NCBI GenBank assembly: GCA_030268105.1
Contig: BSDZ01000079.1
Coordinates: forward strand, 1,054,001-1,118,000
Direction: 5' to 3'
Source: Volvox africanus
Taxonomy: Eukaryota; Chlorophyta; Chlorophyceae; Chlamydomonadales; Volvocaceae
Length of the DNA stretch: 64,000 bases
Shown: positions 10,079 through 23,123 of the stretch, in pieces
How positions within the stretch are numbered: the first letter of the stretch is position 1
Layout: the number at the start of each line of letters is the position of its first letter
The notes under the pieces: model-generated
Seen by the model: the letters and a program-made list of their open reading frames with translations, nothing else
Databases searched by the model: none
What the model was told of the DNA's origin: nothing
Made by a program: the position numbers and the translations under genes

Positions 10079-10869
10079 ATCGCGAGCCGGGTCAGTATCC
10101 AAGTAAGGTTACCCAACCCACACGGACTCATCAGGCATGTGGCTTGTCGGAGGGATTATCGCTGTGTTATGTAACTTCAGCGGTTTAACAGTTGGGTCGT
10201 TGCTGGTTGGCCGTTGGCTTGGTTTCCTGAAAGATTGCTTCAACCTTCGCGTGGCTGTGTAGCGCAGATTGGCATCGGAAGCCGCACTTGGTGGTTCAGG
10301 CAGTTGACTGGATTTCCCCAACGATGGGACTCAGGAAACCGGTGCTGCTGAAGGAACCTTTACGTTGAAACCCTTTTTATGTGCTGCCAGTCTTTTCTTA
10401 TTGTTTTTTCGCTGATTTTTGGCATGTTTGCTGCAAGTTTTACATAACGACTTCTAAAACCCTAATACAAATTGTATTGCAGTCAAAGTAACAATCCCTG
10501 CGGCATAATCCACTTCGGTTGTAGTCGGCGAGAAAGAACCTCCTTGCAGGGAGGGCAGGCAAGATGAGGGATGCCGTAATTGTAAAAAGGGTAGAACTTA
10601 GTCCCACTCAGTTCCGGTGGCCTTCTCCCAAGAGGAGCGGTGACAAGGGGGCACCGGCTCCCAAGGTTATGGTACGAAGGAAGGGCGGGAGGGAGAGAAG
10701 GGGTGTGAAGTAGGAGGGAGGGAGGGAGGGAGGGACAGGGAAGGAGGAGACGAATAGACGGCGTCTAGCTCCGTCCAAGAAGTTAGGAGAAGGTGAAAAT
10801 GTTTGAACGTAAACTAGGTAGCCGCCAAGGCCGCAAATAGACGCCCAAGATAAGGCAATAGAATCCATA
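10079..10869. other. No supported gene downstream of the transporter remnant
   Basis: Apart from purine tract 10675-10752 I see no exon. A plus-strand frame starting ATG near 10138 is open for about 43 codons with hydrophobic composition but has no recognisable motif; it could be further degraded transporter sequence. Confidence 0.4.
10675..10752 (+). repeat. GGGA purine tract with copy-number differences
   Basis: GGGAGGGA repeats. Units 3 and 5 have one 4-bp copy fewer than units 1, 2 and 4, giving a marker for relationships between copies. Confidence 0.9.
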
Positions 10870-11065
10870 TTAAAGTTTGCTATTGACCTTGCTGCTGGTG
10901 GTGGCGAAAAGGTACCAAGTAAATATTCTTAGGTTCATTAAAGTGGGAAGCGCGAGATCTGAAAGCTGACCGCTGGTGCTGTCATGCTCGTACACCTCCC
11001 AACCCTTTCTTAGGAAGACAAAGCGCCCGAACCAAAGCCCCCCAAACCAGCCCAAACTACCCTGA

Positions 11066-11400
11066 AGCCCGCGCACGTGCGAATCAAACAAAGCGATATA
11101 CAAAGTTGTGTACATCGTTTTGGCAATTTTAAAAAAGTCTGCTGTTGCTTTTCCCGAGCAAATAGAAGGGCTATCTTCAGCAATAGGAAATTTAAAGGAG
11201 AAGGGTGTTGAAATAACTAAACCTATTACATATTCACTAGCTGAAGAAGATGCAGAAGATACGCCATAAACTAATAAAATGATCTCTGCTCCTTCGATAA
11301 ACCTCGTAGCTGCAAGAATAGCAACTAGCAGTATTTTGCTTGCATTATTTTTAGTTATTTTTTCTGCTAATTTACTAAATTATTTTAATTTTTTAGTATA
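11066..11400 (+). other. AT-rich island with foreign-looking open frames (unit 1)
   Basis: A sharply AT-rich block inside GC-rich DNA. On the plus strand a frame is open at 11066-11269 (67 codons, no ATG, A/T-ending codons, with FPEQIEGLSSAIGNLKEKG). After its TAA the same frame reopens at ATG 11278 for a 40-codon hydrophobic stretch ending NYFNFLV. The minus strand is open at 10870-11379 (169 codons, one ATG at 11115). I recognise neither. The composition resembles bacterial or organellar DNA; origin unproven. Confidence 0.45.
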
Positions 11401-11540
11401 GCCTTGCATCCATACTACCGTCCAGCTTATTATGCAAGTTTGTTATAGCAGCTTGAACAAGAACGAGAAATAATCACATTGAACAAAGTGCACAGTCTGA
11501 CGCGGACGCACCTGGGACAGCGGTGTGCGGTTGCAGCCGC

Positions 11541-11591
11541 AAAGGTCAAGGACATGCAAAGGTCAAGAACATGCAAAGGTCAAGGACATGC
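11541..11591 (+). repeat. 17-bp repeat, three copies
   Basis: AAAGGTCAAGGACATGC repeated at 11541, 11558 (one substitution) and 11575. Three copies also in units 2, 3 and 5; two in unit 4. No function evident. Confidence 0.92.
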
Positions 11592-13461
11592 ACATGCGAG
11601 AGGAAGAAGAAGGGTAAGGGCAAGGAAAAAGCAGACGTGAGAGGACGGGTCCAAGGCAGTTAAAGCAACGCTATTGAACCGTGCACCCCAGGAAAACTAT
11701 GCCGTTGGGTTTTGCCGTAGAGAAGGAGCGAAGAAATGGTCAGAAAGTAATAAATACAATTTGGAAGAAGGATGGGAGGACTTCTGTGTCAGAAAACGAC
11801 AGGACGACAGTCGAAGGGTACGGCATCGGCATGGGGGAATGGGAAGAAAAACCGGAAAGGGCGTCAAAAGGCACAGTTGTGAAAGAAGAAGGCGGGGCAC
11901 AGATTAAGACGCGGGGTCAGGGGCGCGTAGGAAAAGAGAAGGGTGAAGAGAGAATGGCGGGGGCAAAGAACGGTCGCGGGAAGCACAGTCTAGAACCACG
12001 AATGGCTCCCACCAGAAGGTGCGTAGGTTACAAAATGAACATATATGTTACATGTACATGGTCACCACGATGCAAGTGGACCGCTTCACCACCACTTGGC
12101 CGCCACCACCAGATGGCTCTGAAGGGGCTCAGAGGCTGAGTAGCGGGGTCAGCAGTCTGGGATGCCACAAGACTATAGTTGGTGCCAAGCACGCCACACG
12201 ACATACTGACAGACTCGTGAGCCTCACGGCAGAAGATGGGCTCACTCGGCATGTGTGATTGGCCACACATCCAATACACATTGGATGCGTGATTCAGAAA
12301 CAGTCCTTAGTGGGGGGGGTGTCCACATGCACTTGTTCACATCCAACCTCCTCATTGTGGTTGCTCTGTGCCGTTATATAGTTATACCATGTCCGTTCGT
12401 ATTGTGTGTGAACCGATACTGGTTCCATCATCCTGGTCCCATCATATCATCAACGTCTCATCATGTGCCGACCTATCTCATTAAAATAAAAGCCACTGGC
12501 GCCTTTCGTTACAAGGCGAGAGGGGTGTGCATGCACCCGAGCCACTGGGCCTCCTCCTCCTCTTTTACCTCCACCTCCTCCTCTTCCACCACAACATCAT
12601 CATCATCATTATTGATATTCCCTAACACGTGTTGACGGTGTGCCAGGTGGCAGCTCACAAGTCACAACAGACATCCTCCTCCCCCGCCGCACGCAGTTCC
12701 TTGACAGGCAGACAGGTACTACCTGCGCTATAAGTTATCTGCGCTTTCCCACTGATACCATTACTACACCGTTCGGTGCTTTAGCAGCCTCTTGTCTCAT
12801 GTTCGTCAAATCTGACCGCGTGACTTATCTTAGCCCTTCAGGCAATGGCCCGGGCCCTTGTGAGAAACATCTAGATTACCTCGCCGGCCGCTCAGAGTCT
12901 CCGATGAATGGTGAGAGGGCAGAGGAAGCCCATCACCCTAAGTTGTTGTCAACCTTCACAATCTCCTATAACCTGATGACGACAGTGATCTAAGTTCATT
13001 GAAAGGCAGGGCCGCCCTTACAGCATCCTGCCTCTGCTTAAAAATTGGTTGAGTTGTGGTGGTGGCAGAGGCAGCAAGCCCCCCTCCTCCTGCTGCTGCT
13101 GTTGTGGATGTGGTGATGGTGAGTGCAACAGCAAGCCCTGCTGCTGCTGTTGTAGCTGTGGTGACCGCCTCCACCGCCCCCGCCCCCGCCCCCGCCACCT
13201 CCACCGTCCCCGCCGCCACCGCCTCCTCCGCCTCCTCCGCCACCGCCGCCGCCACCCCCACCACCTCCACCGCCTCCACCGCCTCCACCGCTTCCACCGC
13301 TTCCACCGCCTCCTACGCATCCTACACCTCCTCCGCATCCGCCTCCACCTCCCCCGCCACCGCCCCCGCCCCCGCCCCCGCCCCCGCCCCCGCCCCCGCC
13401 ACCTCCGCCTCCACCGACCCCGCCTACTCGGAGAAGTGGAGGAACTGGCAACCTCGTTTAC

Positions 13462-16400
13462 CTGCAGCGCAATCCGGGCGCATTGCCGCATTGACAGCCT
13501 TCCGCTGGGCGAGTGCACGACCTGTCCCAGGGTCCCGTTGCCCACAAACTCGGTGACGATCCCCACGACTGGATCCGACACACCCGTCGCGGCGCCGCCG
13601 TTGCAGTCGCCCGTGATGTCCCCGGCTGGCGGGCTGGTGACCACACCGAGCATGCGGACGATATTCGGGTGGTTGAGGTTGGCCAGAATGTCGGCCTCAA
13701 CAAGGAACGCATCCGAGTGCTTGGCGATGTGCTCCGGCTGCGCGGGACGGAGAAGGGCAGTTCTGAACAAACTGAGCAACGCGCTTCCAATATCCATACG
13801 CCGATTGGGAACCAGTCAGTACAGGTGAGAAGCGCTTTCTCCCTCCCCAGGCTAGAGAAGCAGTGGAAGTATCAGGTGCCGAGGATTTGTAATGCGCGGA
13901 TAGGGCCCTCACATTTTACTTACTTGCTCTGTCAGGCGCACGCCATAACCTGACAAAGAAGCGCGCACAATTCCACACCAGTCCGTACACTCTGGTGTCC
14001 TTCATGCAACGTTACACTCGCCTACCACCCAGCCTACGCACGCAGGGCGCTCCGAAACACCCACCTTGATCCACTTGATGGCCACGTCGCCGTATGGGAA
14101 TACATCCGCCCTTGAGACTTGTCCGAACCTGAGGGGCAAGGCAAGGCCCAGCCGAAGGCCAAACTTATTTAGGCTCACAACATTCGCAGGCACGCAGCAA
14201 CAGCAGCTGTACGTCGCAGCTTCACAGCAGTGAGTGCAGTGACTGCCGATCCTCAGTAAAAAGGGATAACCAAGGGTGCTAAGCCAGGGGCACACATAGG
14301 GGCACGCGCCCTCATGGCGCCGTCTCATCACTTACGCGCCCTCGCCGATCTTCTCCTCGTTGGACACCTCCGTCTTGCGGACCTTCACCACGCCGCGCAG
14401 TGGAGAGCACTGCGCCACCGCACCAATATGGGTCGCGTCCGCTCCAGGACCTCCAGCGACCAGGCCCACGCCCATCGCCGGCGCCCTGGCCGGGGAGAAG
14501 GAGTCGCCCAGTACCAACGGATTGCCGGCGGTGCCTGGCGCCGTGCTGATAAACGATTCGTTGTCCCCAGACAACGTAATAAGCGAGGGCACCGGCGGCA
14601 AGCCGCAGACCCTGCTGACCTCGTCGCTGGTTTCCCCGAAGGCCCTCAGCGGCAGCGGCGGTGCGGCCGGTGCGGCCGGAGCGGCTGGGGTGGCCGGTGA
14701 CAGCAGCACCTCATACAACCTGGGCAATGTGCGGCCAATCGTGTCGCTGTCCAGCACCGCCACGGCCGCAGCTACCGCCACCTCGGCGCATGAGCAGCTC
14801 TTCTTTGCAGTCCACTGCTCTTGTACCAAGATTGCTTGCAGCTGTAGGATGATCTCCCTGAAGCTGGGCCTGTTGTCTGGGTTCGGATCCATGCACGTCT
14901 CCACCAGCGACCGCCATTCAGGATCGCATGTGGAAGGGATGGGCAGGTGCAGGGTCCCGGACTCGAGCCCCATCAGGATCTCGTGGTTGCTCAGCCGCAT
15001 AAACGGCTCCTCCCCCGTGTGCAGCTGCCACAGGGTGACGCCCATCGAATAGACGTCAACCTTCTCCGACACCTCACCGTTGCCAAAAAACACCTCGGGG
15101 GCCATGTACGGCAGCGTCCCGCGCGGCGTAGGACAGGAGACGTACTTGCCGTGCTTGCGCTTGCTCAGCCCGAAGTCCGCAATCTGTGAGATGTCGTGAA
15201 GCCAGTGGCGGTGGGGGTGAGTTGGTGGCGGCAGCTGTGAGACGGCGATGATTCACGGGAAACGCACACAGAAGCATACACGGACACGAACGCAGCTGCC
15301 AGATTCAGACGAAACCCTAACACGACCAGACGACACCATGTCACTGCGGGGCCTTCCGGCCCATTACCACTCCTCCACACACACACACACAGTCTTGCTC
15401 GGGTAGCTGACCTTGGCAACCATGTTCTCCCCCTCTCCTTGGATGAGCACGTTTTCGGGCTTCAAGTCGAAATGCACAATGGCGGGCGACTGCGAGTGGA
15501 GATAGGCCATCCCCACGGCCACCTGCGTGAGGGGAAGGCACACATGCACACAAGTCAGGGAGCAGCGCGCCGAGCCAGGCTCGACCCGTACAGATGTAAC
15601 AAGGCACCCTGCAGTAATGGAGGCGGGAGGGGCTTGGAGGGCGGCCGATAACGACTATCCGCCAATTGGGGAACTGCTGGGGGCGGGTGGATCACATGAT
15701 GATGTGAGGGTCATGTGGGCCCAACAGATGACTCGCACGTAACACAGACCCAGACAACCTACACCGCCTAGAAGAAGGGCCTCACGCCAACCCTGACATC
15801 CCCCCCCCCGCGCCTACTCGGAGAAGTGGAGGAACTGGCAACCTCGCTTACCTGCAGCGCAATCCGGGCGCATTGCCGCATTGACAGCCTTCCGCTGGGC
15901 GAGCGCACGACCTGTCCCAGGGTCCCGTTGCCCACAAACTCGGTGACGATCCCCACGACTGGATCCGACACACCCGTCGCGGCGCCGCCGTTGCAGTCGC
16001 CCGTGGTGTCCCCGGCTGGCGGGCTGGTGACCACACCGAGCATGCGGACGATATTCGGGTGGTTGAGGTTGGCCAGAATGTCGGCCTCAACAAGGAACGC
16101 ATCCGAGTGCTTGGCGATGTGCTCCGGCTGCGCGGGACGGAGAAGGGCAGTTCTGAACAAACTGAGCAACGCGCTTCCAATATCCATACGCCGATTGGGA
16201 ACCAGTCAGTACGGGTGAGAAGCGCTTTCTCCCTCCCCAAGCTAGAGAAGCAGTGGAAGTATCAGGTGCCGAGGATTTGTAATACGCGGATAGGGCCCTC
16301 ACATTTTACTTACTTGCTCTGTCAGGCGCACGCCATAACCTGACAAAGAAGCGCGCACAATTCCACACCAGTCCGTACACTCTGGTGTCCTTCATGCAAC

Positions 16401-17736
16401 GTTACACTCGCCTACCACCCAGCCTACGCACGCAGGGCGCTCCGAAACACCCACCTTGATCCACTTGATGGCCACGTCGCCGTATGGGAATACATCCGCC
16501 CTTGAGACTTGTCCGAACCTGAGGGCCAAGGCAAGGCCCAGCCGAAGGCCAAACTTATTTAGGCTCACAACATTCGCAGGCACGCAGCAACAGCAGCTGT
16601 ACGTCGCAGCTGCACAGCAGTGAGTGCAGTGACTGCCGATCCTCAGTAAAAAGGGATAACCAAGGGTACTAAGCCAGGGGCACACATAGGGGCACGCGCC
16701 CTCATGGCGCCGTCTCATCACTTACGCGCCCTCGCCGATCTTCTCCTCGTTGGACACCTCCGTCTTGCGGACCTTCACCACGCCGCGCAGTGGAGAGCAC
16801 TGCGCCACCGCACCAATATGGGTCGCGTCCGCTCCAGGACCTCCAGCGACCAGGCCCACGCCCATCGCCGGCGCCCTGGCCGGGGAGAAGGAGTCGCCCA
16901 GTACCAACGGATTGCCGGCGGTGCCTGGCGCCGTGCTGATAAACGATTCGTTGTCCCCAGACAACGTAATAAGCGAGGGCACCGGCGGCAAGCCGCAGAC
17001 CCTGCTGACCTCGTCGCTGGTTTCCCCGAAGGCGCTCATGTACGGGGGAAGAAAGTCAGCTCCCCAAGGTAACTGCTCTAACCGCCGTGAGACACCGCCA
17101 GCGCACGCGCGAGGGGCACCTAAGGGCCCTTCCACCGTATGCTCGCTGCTCACGGATACATCCAGTGCACGAAGGGCCGAACCAAGTTTGACGTGCGACG
17201 ATGTGGCGGTGCAGCTGCAATGAGAACGCACGGAAGGAGGGATCACTTTTACCGATCTGGAAATCAGAGAGGAACAAGAGAATATACTGACGTCGACAGA
17301 CGTGATATCAAATGAACAGGCAACTGCAAAGTGAAGGAGGGACTCGAGCGATCGCAAAAGCCCAGCGGGTCAAACTGACCTGGAGTGGCTTTCATCAGCG
17401 TCCAAACTGAACTGAGCGGAGCAGATGCTACGCCGCCTGAGGCTGTGCTCAAGGGCGCTGGCCCGATCGCTTAGTTCGTAAGGGTCGCTCCAGTCGTCGC
17501 TCCACTTTGGGCCGAACTCTGAGGCGCACGCCACGGGCTGGCAGCTGCAACCAAGTTGACCATAATGTGCAGCGAAGTTTGTGCGGCGGTCAACCAGCCA
17601 TCGATAAGCCGTCGTTCATAGTGGGAATGTAGACAACCCAAAACAAACGCCCACTAATTCACTACGTCATACAACTCAAGCAAGTCGGAATCGCTAAGAC
17701 ACGAGTGTCGCATGTCATACAACCGCTTTCAACCAT
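13462..17736 (-). CDS. Raf-like kinase with duplicated N-lobe (unit 2)
   Basis: Copy of the unit 1 kinase with no coding difference found. Exons: 17380-17544, 16726-17034, 16432-16518, 15852-16161, 15412-15522 (HFDLKPEN), 14336-15183 (DFG to linker to second GEGA), 14042-14128, 13462-13771; tentative first exon 17666-17736. Splice sites, including donor GTAAGC after the first N-lobe and GTAAAC after the second, are unchanged. Confidence 0.73.
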
Positions 17737-18171
17737 CTCTGTGTATGTGTATGCGTATGTGTATGTGTATGTGTATGTGTATGTGCTCAAATCATTGAAT
17801 GCGGAGGAAGCTTTGAGCTCATACATAAGCTCTTTGCTGGGGCTAAAAAAGTTGGTTTATAAGATAAATACGAGAATCAATATTTTTTGGGATGAAATAC
17901 AATATTCGTTGCGTTCTTTTAGTATTATCAGTGAAGATTGAGTGATCCATTGGGATACTGAGGGGATTTACAGTCCTTTATACATTTTTATTTTGATATA
18001 TCATAAATGACAAATAGGACATTTAAAACATTGAGGTTTCCTGGCTATGCAAATATATCTTCCATGTAATATTAGCCAGTGATGGGCATGGATTAACCAT
18101 ATATTTGGACTTTGCCTTAATATCCTTGTCCTTTTCTATTTTTTCATTCTTCATATTTTTGAATTGTAAGC

Positions 18172-19558
18172 TTACTTAAGAACTTGCAGCAGCGTGGCAC
18201 GTATCAGATTTCCTAACCTGGACAAGTGTTCAGCGCCCATCCATTCGTCGCCGTCATCCAGTTGTAAGCGTGCAAAAAGCCTTGTAAGGTCCTGAACATA
18301 CCAAACACAAAAAGGAGTGAACATGTTGCAAAATATTAAAATTCGTCACTTGAATGTCCACCTGGAACGCACCAACCTCAGTGAAAACTTCACAATTGCC
18401 CAGTTAAACGCGTGTGATGGTCTTGTCTACGAGATCCAAATTACTGATGCCCATCGGCCCGAAAAATGCCCCTACCTCTGACAATCGCTGCGCCACGTTC
18501 CCCGCCGAAAGTGATGCCGGCTTTGTGGACACCTGTTTAACCAGCAAGGAGTTGATAAAGTATAGGTGCTGCTCATTTTCCTCGAACTAAAGAACAGCAA
18601 ACTTCGGTCCAGCTTCCAGCCGCACCTTCCGACCTTCCTCGCGTCCGCTCATGTCCCGCACTGCTTGGGACTTCCAAAGAATCCCTACACCTCGCCGCTT
18701 CCATTTGGGTTCATTGAAGCGATTCTCTCGACCATTTCCAACATGTCGTTGAAAAGATCCAGAGGCAGGTCGGTGCAGACCCATGTTTGCTTGCGCTTGC
18801 TCGTTGCCAGTATACTATATCAGCACTGCACTGTATGCAGAATTGCTAGCTGGAGTGAGCGAGTGGAGCTAAGTGAAATATGGATAATGTATTGGTGTAT
18901 AAATACATCGTAGCAAACGCGATTCCGTACTGGCGATGTGACTTTCACGGCGGCGACGGTTGCGGTTGTCCACCTGCCATTTGCTCCATATCGGGGGGAA
19001 TCCCCTTCTTTCCCCCTGCTCTAAAACGCTAAACCTCAATTCTTTAATACTCAAATTGTATTACCTTTCACGAGTATTTCCCCAATCTATATTGAATATA
19101 ACTCAATCTAACATGGTAGATTATGATAATGATAATGATTTGAAAAGAGTTTTGGGTCTTCGATTCTTTTCCTTTTTGCGTGGACCTTAGTGGCACCTAT
19201 CCCGCGCATCCGTGTGTGCATTGCTGCATACCCCGTGAAACGAAAGATATACTTACTTAGCTTACGTAGGCTTGGAGGTTGTGCACTTTATGTATTTAAA
19301 GAGATTTCTTGCTATTTGGGAACGTTTGGCCTCCAAGGATGCTAGCTGTGTAGACAGACCATGTAGCCAGATCCAAAGCTCGAGTCATTTTGCAGAGGTC
19401 GCACGTCAGATATAAAATATTTTCGCCAGTCATCAGTCGGTTAGGAATGAAATCCCGCGTACAGCTGGTCATAACGCATAGGGGGACTTACTGGGACGCC
19501 TTGCGCTGGTTTTTGAACCCCGCTTGGCTCCACCCATTGAAACGTTATAGGCAGGCAT
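18172..19558 (-). CDS. Unrecognised 160-aa gene (unit 2)
   Basis: Identical copy of the unit 1 gene. Exons: 19492-19558, 19266-19341, 18691-18799, 18476-18586, 18172-18291. All splice dinucleotides and the stop are conserved. Confidence 0.58.
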
Positions 19559-20347
19559 TCTACCTTGAAAGCTGAAAAGCTTTTATTTATGGACGTGATG
19601 TGAATTTTCTTGTCCCTTGCGGTTGGGTGCCGGACTCTTGGGACCGCTACTAATCACGAAAACGTAGGGGCTACCGTTCATCACCCAGGCTGGTCCGCAG
19701 CGCCCCCGTCTTGACAAAAGAAGGAGGGAAGGAGGGAAGGAGGGAAAGGAGCGCAGATGGGAAACGTCCTCCTGTCGCAGGGCTCGGTTTACGAGGTACA
19801 CATCAGGCGCACTTGACCTCAGTAAAATCATGTTACATGCAGCTTGCAGATCGAAATCACCGCGTCCTGGATCCCACAGACCCGTGGGTCCTGACGATCG
19901 TGATCAAGATGTGCTATATCGCACGCCCGCATAGCTTTAGCCTCTGCGAACATGATGTTTGACATGCAGCGTGCAACAAAGGAAGCCCTGGACAAGGCAC
20001 TGTCAACTTAAAGGATTGAGAGCTGGGAGCTTATGTTGAACGATGTAAAGCTCTGGATTGAACGATACACTTTCCCCCCACACAACTTCCCCCGCCCCGC
20101 CAGCTGTGTGGGTCACTGCGTGAGACAAATGATTTCCAAATCCTCTTCCCCTCCATCCCGTCCGTACTTTCCTTTTTTACCTGTGACCAGGTCCGCAGTC
20201 ACTCCCCTTCCCTGCTCGTGCTCTCCTCCTCCTGTGACTTGCCACATCCCTCATGCCTCATGCCTCATGCCTCATGCCTTATGCCTCATGCCTCGTGCCT
20301 CATGCCTCGTGCCTCATGCCTCGTGTGTCTTCATCTTCTTTTCCCAG

Positions 20348-21728
20348 AGCCACTGCTGTGGGGTATCTGACGTCATGCTTCTCAGTCGGCATGCTGGCGG
20401 GGCCCCTCATCGGCGGCTACCTCGCCGTCAAGACTGCCCTGTGGACATGCATCGCACTCACCGCCGTCACGTGGATTTATCTCGTGGCGGTTGTCCCGGA
20501 ATGCGCGCCGGGGCCGCTGGCCACCTCCGCCACTGACCGACAGCGCAATACCCGTGGGATGTGGCCAGGGTAGTCCGCTTGGGGTGGCAGACGGCGGCGT
20601 CAGGAGGCGAGCAGGGAGGGAGGTGGAACAAGAGGAGGACGAGCAGGAGCGCTTAGTGACGGCGAAGACGGAAGCGCTAGCGGCCGCGGAGGTGGTGTCG
20701 TTGATTTCGTCGCAAAGCCGCTTGATGAGCGGCGGCTCGGCGCCATCGGCGGCTGCCGACGCGGACGCTGGCGTACCTGGCGCATGCGCGGTGTACGGCA
20801 CTGCGTGTTGTCCCCACACCCGGGTGAGCACTTGCGCCGGAAGCGATGGCAATCAGGAGGAGACGATGTTGCCGTATTGTCGCCGGCCCCGGCGCAGCAG
20901 CGCAGGTGGAGGCGGCGGCAGTGGCGGTCACGGCGGCGGCAGCGGCGGTCACGGCAACGGCGGCGGCGGTCACGGCAACGGCGGCGGCAGCGGCGGTCAC
21001 GGCAACGGCGGCGGCGGTCACGGCAACGGCGGCGGCGGTCACGGCAACGGCGGCGGCAGTAACAGGCTATTGGGTCTTTCCACCGCCTGGTCGGTGATTC
21101 GGCATTCATCTTTCTACCGCCGTATCGCCGCCATTTGGGTTGTGGTGGCAATGACGTGGGAAGGTGCTGGGGAATTACTAATGCAGTACCTGCAGTTCAA
21201 GCTGGGATTCAACACCTTAGATCAGGTACGGCCCATTAAAGTGCGCGCGTGCGTGTGTGTGTGTTTTCATGTTATGCATCGCGGGGGCGAAGGGAGGGTG
21301 TGGGAAGGGGGGCGAGGGAGGGCACGGGGGCGGGGTAAGGGGCAAGGGGGAACCGAGCGGATGTGCAGTACAATTAGAAACAGAACCAGAGACCAACCGA
21401 TTGTACCAGATTAACCGCGTTGTCGTATAAGAACGTCAGTTATTGTGTTTCAATATTTTATAAAGTCTCCTTGTTGGTCTTTCTGCATTCGCATTCGCAT
21501 TCGTATTCCAGAAGAGATGTTTCCTTCTGCCTGTCTGCCTTCCTTCGTCCACGTAAGGCCCACGTGCTAACAGTCCTCGCGTCCGGGGGCCTGGTGGTCA
21601 AGTTGGGCCTCCTGTCCCTGATGGTTCGTTGGATGGGATAATGGCGGTTGTTGGCATTCGGTTTGGCAGCTTACGCGGCGGAGTGTGTGGCGCTGGCGGC
21701 CATTGTTTTTTATGTTTATAAGGTTTAA
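20348..21728 (+). pseudogene. MFS transporter remnant (unit 2)
   Basis: Exons 20348-20553, 20615-21225 and 21558-21641, with the same TAA at 21639-21641 and continuing hydrophobic frame to 21728. The Gly/His repeat is in frame and one 21-bp repeat shorter than in units 1 and 3. The frame from the acidic loop to TM7 is open throughout. Confidence 0.6.
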
Positions 21729-22788
21729 ACGGGACGGGAGGGAAGGGAAGGTGAGGGGAGGGGAGGGGAGGGAAGGGGAGGGGAGGGGAGGGGAAGAGGG
21801 GATCGCGAGCCGGGTCAGTATCCAAGTAAGGTTACCCAACCCACACGGACTCATCAGGCATGTGGCTTGTCGGAGGGATTATCGCTGTGTTATGTAACTT
21901 CAGCGGTTTAACAGTTGGGTCGTTGCTGGTTGGCCGTTGGCTTGGTTTCCTGAAAGATTGCTTCAACCTTCGCGTGGCTGTGTAGCGCAGATTGGCATCG
22001 GAAGCCGCACTTGGTGGTTCAGGCAGTTGACTGGATTTCCCCAACGATGGGACTCAGGAAACCGGTGCTGCTGAAGGAACCTTTACGTTGAAACCCTTTT
22101 TATGTGCTGCCAGTCTTTTCTTATTGTTTTTTCGCTGATTTTTGGCATGTTTGCTGCAAGTTTTACATAACGACTTCTAAAACCCTAATACAAATTGTAT
22201 TGCAGTCAAAGTAACAATCCCTGCGGCATAATCCACTTCGGTTGTAGTCGGCGAGAAAGAACCTCCTTGCAGGGAGGGCAGGCAAGATGAGGGATGCCGT
22301 AATTGTAAAAAGGGTAGAACTTAGTCCCACTCAGTTCCGGTGGCCTTCTCCCAAGAGGAGCGGTGACAAGGGGGCACCGGCTCCCAAGGTTATGGTACGA
22401 AGGAAGGGCGGGAGGGAGAGAAGGGGTGTGAAGTAGGAGGGAGGGAGGGAGGGAGGGACAGGGAAGGAGGAGACGAATAGACGGCGTCTAGCTCCGTCCA
22501 AGAAGTTAGGAGAAGGTGAAAATGTTTGAACGTAAACTAGGTAGCCGCCAAGGCCGCAAATAGACGCCCAAGATAAGGCAATAGAATCCATATTAAAGTT
22601 TGCTATTGACCTTGCTGCTGGTGGTGGCGAAAAGGTACCAAGTAAATATTCTTAGGTTCATTAAAGTGGGAAGCGCGAGATCTGAAAGCTGACCGCTGGT
22701 GCTGTCATGCTCGTACACCTCCCAACCCTTTCTTAGGAAGACAAAGCGCCCGAACCAAAGCCCCCCAAACCAGCCCAAACTACCCTGA

Positions 22789-23123
22789 AGCCCGCGCACG
22801 TGCGAATCAAACAAAGCGATATACAAAGTTGTGTACATCGTTTTGGCAATTTTAAAAAAGTCTGCTGTTGCTTTTCCCGAGCAAATAGAAGGGCTATCTT
22901 CAGCAATAGGAAATTTAAAGGAGAAGGGTGTTGAAATAACTAAACCTATTACATATTCACTAGCTGAAGAAGATGCAGAAGATACGCCATAAACTAATAA
23001 AATGATCTCTGCTCCTTCGATAAACCTCGTAGCTGCAAGAATAGCAACTAGCAGTATTTTGCTTGCATTATTTTTAGTTATTTTTTCTGCTAATTTACTA
23101 AATTATTTTAATTTTTTAGTATA
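22789..23123 (+). other. AT-rich island (unit 2)
   Basis: Same as unit 1, with both strands open over the same spans. Confidence 0.45.

Larger units (their letters stand above)
1..11745. repeat. Tandem array unit 1 (11745 bp)
   Basis: First of six head-to-tail copies. The bases at position 1 recur at 11746, 23469, 35208, 46907 and 56195, and every segment between recurs in the same order and orientation. All unit boundaries given here are arbitrary because no array end is visible. The unit holds the kinase, the 160-residue unknown gene, the transporter remnant and the AT-rich island. It differs from unit 2 mainly in the transporter's Gly/His repeat (one extra 21-bp repeat and one extra base). 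Confidence 0.97.

Noticed and set aside
11541..11591. AAGGTCA half-sites as a nuclear-receptor response element
   Set aside because: Algae and plants lack nuclear receptors; the match is a chance feature of the 17-bp repeat.
11681..12139. 152-codon plus-strand frame rich in Lys, Glu, Gly and Arg, repeated in every unit
   Set aside because: It comes from purine-rich sequence and has no domain or splice context. Copies are too similar for conservation to mean anything.
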